From Bin80 sp022820435 (GTDB taxonomy: Bacteria; Bacteroidota; Rhodothermia; Rhodothermales; Bin80), in contig JAJEFL010000034.1 in NCBI GenBank assembly GCA_022820435.1, positions 1 through 14,855 of the forward strand: a stretch of 14,855 nt of DNA, in the 5' to 3' direction. How positions within the stretch are numbered: the stretch's first letter is position 1; each line of letters starts with the position of its first letter. The position numbers and the translations under genes are program-made. Under the pieces are notes generated by a model, which was given only the letters and a program-made list of their open reading frames with translations, searched no databases and had not been told where the DNA came from. Of this stretch, positions 1 through 6,306 are shown one piece after another.

Positions 1-2
1 CG

Positions 3-1235
3 GCGCGGTTTGTGCGGACGGCATCGGTGCAGGTGGTGGATGCGCTTGGGGGGCGGTTCCGCCGGGCCGCGGACGGGGCCATGTGCGCCGCGGCCGAGCG
101 TGCAGAGATGGCGCAGCTGTGGTACTCGGCTTCTTCGTGGAATCCGTCATTCGGTGAACTATTGGCGGGTTGCCGCATGTCGCAGAGCCTGCCCCTGTCC
201 GGCGGATCGCTTAGCGTATGGGGACAGGGTGCATTCCGGCAGTTCAATGGACAGGGCGAGGAAGCATTGACACTCCGCGCAGAGGTGACCACGGGGATGC
301 TGGGGGCAGACTATCGCTGGAGCACCGGATGGCTGGCGGGTGTGCTCTTTGCGCACAGCCGGGGAGACGGATCATTTGAGATGAAAGAGGAATCCGGCGA
401 CCTCACATCCGCACTGACGGGGATCTATCCTTATGTGTCGTATACGCGTGCAGGATGGGAGGTATGGGCGAGTGCAGGTGCGGGGCGCGGCAATGCCGAG
501 GTGCTGGAATTAAAAGGGGACCTGACCTCCCGCTTTGGGGTGCTGGGCATGGGGGGTATCCTGGCACAGGGCAGCACGACGCGTCTGAACTACCATGGCG
601 ATATTCTGGTGACCGATGCCGAGATCAAGGAGCACGACATCACGGTCGAGGTGTACCGGATTCGTGCCGGCCTGGAAGCCAGTACACAGATCACCGGCGG
701 GATCCGTCCCTATGTGGAGGCAAATGTGCGGCAGGATGGCGGGAGCGCGGAAACGGGTACGGGACTGGAACTCGGCGGCGGCGTGCGGTTCGCAAACCCG
801 GCGTGGCACCTGCGGGGTGAGGTGCGCACGCAGGGACTGGTGATGCATACCGCGGAAGGGTTTACCGAGTGGGGGTTCTCAGGATCGCTGCAGGTGGGCC
901 GAGCGGCGGAAGGCCTGATGATGCGTCTGCGTCCATCGTGGGGACGCGAGCAGGGGATGTCCATGTACCGGCAGCAGACGATCCTAGATGCCGTGCCAAT
1001 GGGAGAGAATGGGTATCGGACGGAACTGGAACTGGGGTTCGGGATCCAGTGGAAAGAGGGATCGGCGCGGCCATTGATGGGGATGACCCAATTGCCGCAG
1101 GGAAGGATGTACCGGCTGGGCGGCGAACTGCGTCCGTGGGAGCGGCTGTCCCTCTCGGTCTTTGGATTGGCACATGGACGTGAAGCCGCATTGGGAGATA
1201 TTGGCGTGAATGTGCAAGGGACAATCCGGTATTGA
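3..1235 (+). CDS. Autotransporter-like outer-membrane beta-barrel, C-terminal part (5' truncated by window)
   Basis: The reading frame is already open at the first base of the window (frame from base 3), so the GTG at 12 is probably internal and the gene starts outside. About 410 residues are visible. From roughly residue 60 onward the protein alternates aromatic/hydrophobic and polar residues with many Gly and short turns (for example the stretches SVWGQGAFRQF, WLAGVLFAHSRGDGSF, YPYVSYTRAGWEVWASAGAG), the pattern of a transmembrane beta-barrel. It ends in an aromatic residue (GTIRY), as outer-membrane barrels usually do for BAM recognition. The resemblance is to the C-terminal barrels of autotransporter-domain surface proteins, which would anchor an upstream passenger (not visible). 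The passenger, and therefore the function, cannot be told from here. The gene looks clearly richer in G+C than its plus-strand neighbour. It could instead be another barrel type; membership of the barrel class is fairly sure. Confidence 0.75.
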   Translation, partial: ARFVRTASVQVVDALGGRFRRAADGAMCAAAERAEMAQLWYSASSWNPSFGELLAGCRMSQSLPLSGGSLSVWGQGAFRQFNGQGEEALTLRAEVTTGMLGADYRWSTGWLAGVLFAHSRGDGSFEMKEESGDLTSALTGIYPYVSYTRAGWEVWASAGAGRGNAEVLELKGDLTSRFGVLGMGGILAQGSTTRLNYHGDILVTDAEIKEHDITVEVYRIRAGLEASTQITGGIRPYVEANVRQDGGSAETGTGLELGGGVRFANPAWHLRGEVRTQGLVMHTAEGFTEWGFSGSLQVGRAAEGLMMRLRPSWGREQGMSMYRQQTILDAVPMGENGYRTELELGFGIQWKEGSARPLMGMTQLPQGRMYRLGGELRPWERLSLSVFGLAHGREAALGDIGVNVQGTIRY

Positions 1236-1256
1236 TTGGAGTAAAAGAATCCAATC
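1234..1256 (+). terminator. Stem-loop just after the barrel gene stop codon
   Basis: Perfect 7-bp arms GATTGGA (1234-1240) and TCCAATC (1250-1256) flank a 9-nt loop. The hairpin overlaps the TGA at 1233-1235. There is no T-run after it, so it is at best a weak or factor-assisted terminator, or a 3'-end stabilising hairpin. Position is its main support. Confidence 0.3.
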
Positions 1257-1345
1257 TCATGCTGAGGGCCTTGCAGGAATGTTTATGCAGATTCCAGTGG
1301 AGCCGTCGCACAACACGAATCACTTAAAATTAGACACCTACAAAG

Positions 1346-2308
1346 ATGTCAAAGCAGGAAACGCCGAAAATACATCCACTGAAGCCCATGAAGAGTTTGC
1401 GGAAGGCTTGGCCTCACGAGGCCCGAGACTTTACTCCATGGGTGGTTAAAAATATTGATGTGCTGAATAAAGCATTGAATCTGGAATTGGAAGAAGTGCA
1501 GACTGAGAAAACGCTGCCGGTTGCGGGTCGTGTAGACATCTACGCACAGCAGGTGAATACTGGAGAAAAAGTAGTTATTGAGAATCAACTTGGCTGGTCG
1601 GATGATTCTCACTGTCTCCGGTTGATCGGGTATGCTGCTGATTCAGAGGCTAATATTCTGGTGTGGTTGGCCAGAGATTTTAGCCCTTACCATCTCAGAA
1701 TCATGGAATGGTTGAACGAAGCGGATACCATCAACATTTATGCCGTGAAGGTACAGGCCTATCGAATTAATGGAGTCTTGGCCGCTGATTTTCAGACGGT
1801 GGTTGAGCCACCTCAATCGCAAGAGACGGCATCTCGTTCTGGCAAGAAGTCGTCGAATACTCTTTATGCAGAGTTTTATCGGCCGCTGGTAGAAAGCCTG
1901 CGTCGGAGCGATGTCCATAAAGTCGGGAAGGGAGGGTGGCAAGGCAAGTGGAGGTTATTCCATGCGGGGCTCCCTGGGGTCGGTTATGCGACGGGGGCCA
2001 AAGACAGTGGGGTTCAGGTATTTCTGTCTCTCGGCCGGGAAAGATTCAATCAATTGCAGAAGCATCAGAAAGAAATCAATCGCGAACTGAGTAAGTTGTC
2101 CAGGAGAGTTTCGTGGACGGAGGAGGATAATTGGCCCCGCATTATACTCGAAAGTATCCATCCATTTAGGTTGACTGCTCCCGAGGCAGAATGGGAGGTT
2201 GCCCGCCAGTGGATAGTCAAAAATATGCCGTTGTTTAAGGACATTCTTCAACCGCACATAGATCAATTAAGAAAAGACGAGGAGGCAGCGTCTGGTGCGC
2301 AGGAGTGA
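1346..2308 (+). CDS. PD-(D/E)xK nuclease-like / DUF4268 domain protein
   Basis: This is a 320-residue cytoplasmic protein with two parts. Residues ~22-155 resemble a restriction-endonuclease-like fold: helix with E26 and FTPWVVKNIDVL, then D64 in GRVDIYA, then E79-x-Q81 in VVIENQL, followed by DDSHCLRLIGYAA. This spacing fits the D...ExQ variant of the PD-(D/E)xK active site. Residues ~172-308 match the DUF4268 pattern (LYAEFYRPLVESL, KWRLFHAGL, VQVFLSLG, a charged helix 235-253, and a C-terminal AEWEVARQWIVKNMPLFKDIL). No signal peptide or membrane segment is present. Such proteins occur in variable genome regions, often near restriction or defence genes, but their substrate is not established; a nucleic-acid target is inferred from the fold. 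It has no partner gene here: a surface-protein end lies upstream and the opposite-strand receptor operon downstream. The ATG at 1346 was chosen because it precedes the conserved part; no clear Shine-Dalgarno is visible. The gene is more AT-rich than the preceding barrel gene, compatible with transfer. Confidence 0.8.
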   Translation: MSKQETPKIHPLKPMKSLRKAWPHEARDFTPWVVKNIDVLNKALNLELEEVQTEKTLPVAGRVDIYAQQVNTGEKVVIENQLGWSDDSHCLRLIGYAADSEANILVWLARDFSPYHLRIMEWLNEADTINIYAVKVQAYRINGVLAADFQTVVEPPQSQETASRSGKKSSNTLYAEFYRPLVESLRRSDVHKVGKGGWQGKWRLFHAGLPGVGYATGAKDSGVQVFLSLGRERFNQLQKHQKEINRELSKLSRRVSWTEEDNWPRIILESIHPFRLTAPEAEWEVARQWIVKNMPLFKDILQPHIDQLRKDEEAASGAQE

Positions 2309-2317
2309 CGCTTTTTT
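2287..2317 (+). terminator. Candidate intrinsic terminator of the DUF4268 gene
   Basis: AGCGTC (2287-2292) pairs with GACGCT (2307-2312), and the second arm runs straight into six Ts (2312-2317). The stem spans the last codons and the TGA stop (2306-2308), with a 14-nt loop. A competing hairpin exists: TGACGC (2306-2311) pairs with GCGTCA (2321-2326) around the T-run. The 2309-2515 interval to the convergent gene holds no other gene that I can support. Confidence 0.45.
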
Positions 2318-2515
2318 CTAGCGTCAACTAAGAAGGCGGATGATGTCAGGGAGTCTGGCGACTGCACATGCAAAAGTGAAGGGGCCGTCAAAAGGAGACG
2401 GAACTGTCTGGGCGTAATGAGGTCAGGCAGTACGCAATGTGGACTTCGTGATGCTTTCGGGGAATGTGTAGCTGCCCCATGGAAGCCCTGCCTTGTACCG
2501 ACAATCCCATACGAA

Positions 2516-3532
2516 CTAATTTGAGTCATCACAGCCATTGCTGGCTAGATTCACCTGCTCATCTGTCCACCATCTCCCCTGTCGATCACTGCGAAATGTT
2601 TTTTCGGTGATTCCTGCGAAATACCCTAAGCCATTTTCTACATTTGTAACAACAGGGACAGGGCGAGGACTCGCCAGAAAATACTCGTAATCAAAGCCGG
2701 TAGACAGCATATAAGAAATGGTATAATCCCATAGATCTCGACTCCAGTTTTTTACAACAATCATAAAGAACGGAGCCACTTCTGCATAATATTCCACTTC
2801 CAACGTGAGGTTGATCTTTGCAACCTCCTGCTCAAACAGCTCGTCAGAAAAATAGACAGTAGAAATACCGCCTTCGGTTGAACTGGGCTCTTCAGAGGCA
2901 TCCTCAACTTCTAAAGGAGAGGGATGCATCCCCGGAAAGGAACTCTCAAGTCTACCGGGTTCCAACCCGGTTTGTGCATTCTCCAGGGGAGGCAAATCAT
3001 CAAGCCGTCTCATTGCAGCGCACTCTGGCCATACCTGTAGAATTTCTATGCTGTACCGATGACTTCCTGACTGATCTTCCAAAGATAAGGTTGCTTTATA
3101 CAACCCAAGATTGTTCCGGTCAGGCTCCTGAAGCTCTTCTATCGAATCCAAATTCACGGTTAGCCCCGGTGCGGATGATTTTGCCTGCACAGGCACGAAC
3201 GATGGTGCATCCACTGTCAAGGTATATTCGGTATCCGGGACAGGGCGAAGACCCTGGAAAGATTTATAAATCCCGTCCTCCACATGGCGAAGGGGTTCCG
3301 TCATCCCTCGTCCATCGGTGATGGATACGTCAGCATTCAAAATATAGTGATCCTCCCAGTTTATCGTGTCAGTATAGGGAATACTTTGCTGCAGATACAC
3401 CGTCCAAATGCTGTCGGGCGTGAATACTGAATTAACCACTACTTTGGGGGAGTAGGAGCTTGGAAAATCCAGGTCTACTGGAGAGGTGCACCCAGTCAGA
3501 AGAAACAAAACTGCGAGAATCACAAATCGCAT
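2516..3532 (-). CDS. DUF4249 family lipoprotein, partner of TonB-dependent receptor
   Basis: This 338-residue protein starts with a short lipoprotein signal (MRFVILAVLFLLTGC), with the lipobox LTGC placing the lipidated cysteine at C15; it should sit on the outer membrane or periplasmic face. The body matches the DUF4249 pattern: an early strand KVVVNSVFTPDSIWTVYLQQS, then ADVSITDGRG, DGIYKSFQGLRPVPDTEYTLTVDAP, and later acidic segments and YEYFLASPRPVPVVTNVENGLGYFAG. The first part looks like an immunoglobulin-like beta-sandwich. DUF4249 genes in Bacteroidota commonly follow a carboxypeptidase-domain TonB receptor, as here, where the start lies 3 nt after the receptor stop, so the two are probably translationally coupled. 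A role as a surface-exposed substrate-binding accessory, analogous to SusD, is inference; the molecular function is unknown. No truncation is seen. Confidence 0.85.
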   Translation of the reverse strand: MRFVILAVLFLLTGCTSPVDLDFPSSYSPKVVVNSVFTPDSIWTVYLQQSIPYTDTINWEDHYILNADVSITDGRGMTEPLRHVEDGIYKSFQGLRPVPDTEYTLTVDAPSFVPVQAKSSAPGLTVNLDSIEELQEPDRNNLGLYKATLSLEDQSGSHRYSIEILQVWPECAAMRRLDDLPPLENAQTGLEPGRLESSFPGMHPSPLEVEDASEEPSSTEGGISTVYFSDELFEQEVAKINLTLEVEYYAEVAPFFMIVVKNWSRDLWDYTISYMLSTGFDYEYFLASPRPVPVVTNVENGLGYFAGITEKTFRSDRQGRWWTDEQVNLASNGCDDSN

Positions 3533-3535
3533 GAA

Positions 3536-5935
3536 TCAGAACTCTATCTGGTATGATAATGCAGGGATGACTTGAAAAAGGCTCACCTGATTCCACTGGA
3601 TTGTACTTCCATAAATTGTCGGATACACAATCGTTGGGTTCTGACGATTGTATACATTGTACACTCCGAGTATGAATGTGCGCTTGCCCCAACCGATTTG
3701 TTTCTTGAACTGTACGCTCACATCTAATCGGTGAACAGAGGGAGCTCTGGCAGAATTAATAGATTCATAATCTAGAAAATCGGGCCCTTCAAAGATATAA
3801 ACCCGATCGTAATATCGACCGGCTGGTGCCCAAACGGGATATCCACTCCCGTACACCCACGAAGCGCCGAAGGATGTAAGTGAGCTTGCTTGGTAGTTGA
3901 GCACGATTGAAATGTCGTGTCGGCGATCATAGTTATCTGGAAAACTCAAGCCTCCGTTCAGATTTGAAAATGTCTTTGATGCCTTGGCTAATGTATAACT
4001 AATCCATCCACTAAATCTTTTCTGCCGTCGCTCAACCAACATTTCAAGACCATAGCCGGTACCTTCGCCAAACTCCAGCAGCGCGGGCCATCCTAAAGCA
4101 GGTGCCTGATACGCATAGGAATGTTCCTTAAATTCAGTCAGTCCATGTGATCGCTTTCGGTAAACTTCTAGCGATACATCAATGGAGTATCTTGGGAAGC
4201 TTTGTGCAAACCCCACGGCAACTTGGCTGCTTCGTTGCGGGGGGATGCCATCCATTGCTGGTATCCACTGATCCTGAGGTAGAGAACTGCCTAACTGGGT
4301 GAGGAGGTGGAGATATTGTTTCATTAAGGCATAGGATAGCTTGATGGATGAATTCTGTCTCAGAGCAATATTGACACCAATCCGAGGCTCCAGCGCCCCC
4401 CAAAAACTCCCATCCCCATGCGCAGATGAAATACGGAGTCCCGCATTGGCCCGTACTTGAGGACTGACTTGAGTTTCATCTTCCAGATAAACCGCAAACT
4501 CACCTAATGAAAATTGCCGCCCCGATTCTGTCTGTGTATTCAGTTCGGGTTGGCGATCACTATTAATCCGATACCGCGTGCTTCCGGGAGACAGTCGATG
4601 TTGAATGTACTCAACTCCGCCGCGCAGGTAGTGACGCTGACTGGCCGCATACTCCAACTCCAGGCGAGTTGAGATATCAACGATAGAGGAGTTCCACCTC
4701 GTCGAATAGATCTCGGATTCGCCGTCAGATAAATTCTCTCTCTGCTCATTTTTCCGTATCACACGATAGCTTGTAACTCCGGCAATCAGGTTGGCAAATA
4801 TCCTGTCTCCGACGAGATGATTCCACCGAATGGAAGCCAGACGATTTCCCCACTTATGGATCTGATCAAGATCCGAGTCTATCTGTGGATTTTTATCTGC
4901 CCGTTCCCGGTATGTCAATGCATCCTCTCCCAGATAGCCGCTTATATGGACATGATCTTGATTGCTGAGGATATAATTCGCTTTGAAGTTTAAATCATGA
5001 AAATAGCCTCCATACACCTTGCCGTCGTTCTGAAACCATCGTGTAAACAGATCCAGAAATGTTCGACGCCCGGAAAATAGAAAAGATGCTCTGTCCCGAA
5101 CCAAAGGTCCTTCAATCAGGACTTTTGAAGTGAGGATCCCCAAAACGCCTTCTCCGGCAAAGCGCTTACGGCTACCATCTTTCATCGTAAAATTAACAAC
5201 CGACGAAAGGCGCCCCCCGTAGCGGGCTGGAAATCCACCCTTGATCAGTTCAACGCTCTTCAATGCCGATGAATTAAACACGCTGAAAATTCCCAGTACA
5301 TGAGTTGGATTGTAGACCGTCTGTCCATCCAGAAGGATCAGGTTTTGATCTGCCCCTCCGCCGCGAACATAAATCTGACTGAATCCCTCACGTCCTCCCT
5401 GCAGACCGGGCAACAATTGAAGTGTTCTGAGCACATCTGATTCCCCTAAAAGCACCGGAATCTCCTCAATTTGCTGTATAGGCAAGGTGTGATGACTCAT
5501 CTGGATACGGCTTGCAAGGTTTTCGCCTTGCGAGGTCACGGCGATCTCATCCATGAATACAACCCGCGGGTCCAGACGAATAACCAGCACCGTGTCAGCT
5601 CTCAGGCTTAAGTCAATCACCGCAGATTTATACGACACATGTGATACCGAAATCCGGGATCCGGAAGTGGGTACATTCAGACTGTAAAAGCCGTACTGGT
5701 TGGTGGTTATACCTGCTCTCTGCCGATCTAGATACACATGTACTCCAGCTATCCGCTCTCCGCTTTCCGAATCCTCAACATATCCGCTTATTCGGTAACT
5801 CTGTGCTTCGACGCAATTGAAAAGTCCGACAAGGAATAAGCAAACAGGCCCCAGCAAACCAGCAACGCAACTACATTGAAAACTCAACATAGCCCCAAAT
5901 ATGGATAATTTGGATCGGATATTAATGGTATCCAT
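3536..5935 (-). CDS. TonB-dependent outer-membrane receptor with carboxypeptidase-like N-terminal domain
   Basis: This is a 799-residue receptor for energy-driven import across the outer membrane. An unusually long N-terminus (~44 residues) ends in a hydrophobic stretch GLLGPVCLFLVGLF and a likely signal-peptidase site after CVEA. Residues ~46-122 form a carboxypeptidase-like regulatory (CarboxypepD_reg) domain (YRISGYVEDSESGERIAGVHVYLD, then TTNQYGFYSLNVP). The plug follows at ~127-255, with the conserved RTLQLLPG, IYVRGGGADQNLILLDG (191-204) and ELIKGGFPARYGGRLSSVV stretches. The rest is a 22-strand-type barrel with late landmarks DRRHDISIVLNY and GVYNVYNRQNP and the terminal ALSYQIEF. The ATG at 5935 is chosen because AAGGTG lies 6 nt upstream; an earlier in-frame start at 5977 is less likely. 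It is the first gene of a two-gene operon with the DUF4249 lipoprotein. The substrate cannot be told; no sigma/anti-sigma pair or degradative enzyme is adjacent. Confidence 0.92.
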   Translation of the reverse strand: MDTINIRSKLSIFGAMLSFQCSCVAGLLGPVCLFLVGLFNCVEAQSYRISGYVEDSESGERIAGVHVYLDRQRAGITTNQYGFYSLNVPTSGSRISVSHVSYKSAVIDLSLRADTVLVIRLDPRVVFMDEIAVTSQGENLASRIQMSHHTLPIQQIEEIPVLLGESDVLRTLQLLPGLQGGREGFSQIYVRGGGADQNLILLDGQTVYNPTHVLGIFSVFNSSALKSVELIKGGFPARYGGRLSSVVNFTMKDGSRKRFAGEGVLGILTSKVLIEGPLVRDRASFLFSGRRTFLDLFTRWFQNDGKVYGGYFHDLNFKANYILSNQDHVHISGYLGEDALTYRERADKNPQIDSDLDQIHKWGNRLASIRWNHLVGDRIFANLIAGVTSYRVIRKNEQRENLSDGESEIYSTRWNSSIVDISTRLELEYAASQRHYLRGGVEYIQHRLSPGSTRYRINSDRQPELNTQTESGRQFSLGEFAVYLEDETQVSPQVRANAGLRISSAHGDGSFWGALEPRIGVNIALRQNSSIKLSYALMKQYLHLLTQLGSSLPQDQWIPAMDGIPPQRSSQVAVGFAQSFPRYSIDVSLEVYRKRSHGLTEFKEHSYAYQAPALGWPALLEFGEGTGYGLEMLVERRQKRFSGWISYTLAKASKTFSNLNGGLSFPDNYDRRHDISIVLNYQASSLTSFGASWVYGSGYPVWAPAGRYYDRVYIFEGPDFLDYESINSARAPSVHRLDVSVQFKKQIGWGKRTFILGVYNVYNRQNPTIVYPTIYGSTIQWNQVSLFQVIPALSYQIEF

Positions 5936-5940
5936 GCTAA

Positions 5941-5954
5941 TCACCTTAAGGTGA
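5941..5954 (-). promoter_or_regulatory. 14-bp perfect palindrome covering the receptor ribosome binding site
   Basis: TCACCTTAAGGTGA reads identically on both strands. Its minus-strand AAGGTG half (5942-5947) is the Shine-Dalgarno of the receptor gene, 6 nt before the ATG at 5935, and decides that start. The symmetry could be an operator for a dimeric regulator or could mask the ribosome site; it could also be chance around a strong SD. Confidence 0.5.
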
Positions 5955-6107
5955 AGACCAAGTTCGATACCCGTCACATGATCCGTCCAACTTTATGGAG
6001 GGATGCTTCTCAAAAACATGACCGAGACTGTGGGCAAGACTTACTTCTATCTCAACGAGTGAATGGTCATGATCTTTTATGATCGTTTTTCGAATTTCCT
6101 CAGCATT

Positions 6108-6129
6108 ATATCTGACCCAATTCAGATAT
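6108..6129. promoter_or_regulatory. Inverted repeat, 8-bp perfect arms
   Basis: ATATCTGA (6108-6115) and TCAGATAT (6122-6129) are exact reverse complements separated by 6 nt. The size and spacing are typical of an operator for a dimeric helix-turn-helix regulator. It lies about 170-195 nt upstream of the receptor start. No regulator gene is nearby. Confidence 0.35.
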
Positions 6130-6187
6130 TGTCTAGACACATATGTTGAGCCGTTCTCTCTAGGCCAGCACACGCAATATCTGTGAG

Positions 6188-6211
6188 GTGACCGGAACCT
6201 ATTCCGGTCAC
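6188..6211. terminator. Strong hairpin: 10-bp perfect arms, 4-nt loop
   Basis: GTGACCGGAA (6188-6197) and TTCCGGTCAC (6202-6211) are exact reverse complements around the loop CCTA. It lies about 95 nt beyond the stop of the lytic transglycosylase in the direction of transcription, so it fits a transcript-end hairpin. No T-run follows on either strand, so a classical intrinsic terminator is not shown; an operator or a small-RNA element is possible. Confidence 0.4.
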
Positions 6212-6306
6212 TCGTTTGGCAAGTTATCGATTTTATATCTAGCATTTTTGGCAGTGCCGCGGAATCTGATACAAGCACGGGAAGTCCAATTATATACCGG
6301 TGACAA

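Larger units (their letters stand above)
5936..6306. other. 371-nt leader between lytic transglycosylase and receptor genes
   Basis: I can support no gene here. The stretch is AT-richer than the flanking transglycosylase gene and holds three perfect dyads (5941-5954, 6108-6129, 6188-6211). A minus-strand reading frame (ATG at 6245, TAA at 5946-5948, 99 residues) stops inside the receptor ribosome site but resembles no family I know. No TAnnTTTG promoter element was found upstream of the receptor on the minus strand. Confidence 0.5.

Noticed and set aside
862..1323. 153-residue minus-strand frame opposite the barrel gene
   Set aside because: It is Pro/Ser/Arg-rich with no family resemblance and lies antisense to a well-supported GC-rich gene, where long stop-free antisense frames are common.
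2263..2538. 91-residue minus-strand frame between the convergent DUF4268 and DUF4249 genes
   Set aside because: It overlaps the ends of both real genes, has no recognisable motif and reads through the terminator hairpin.
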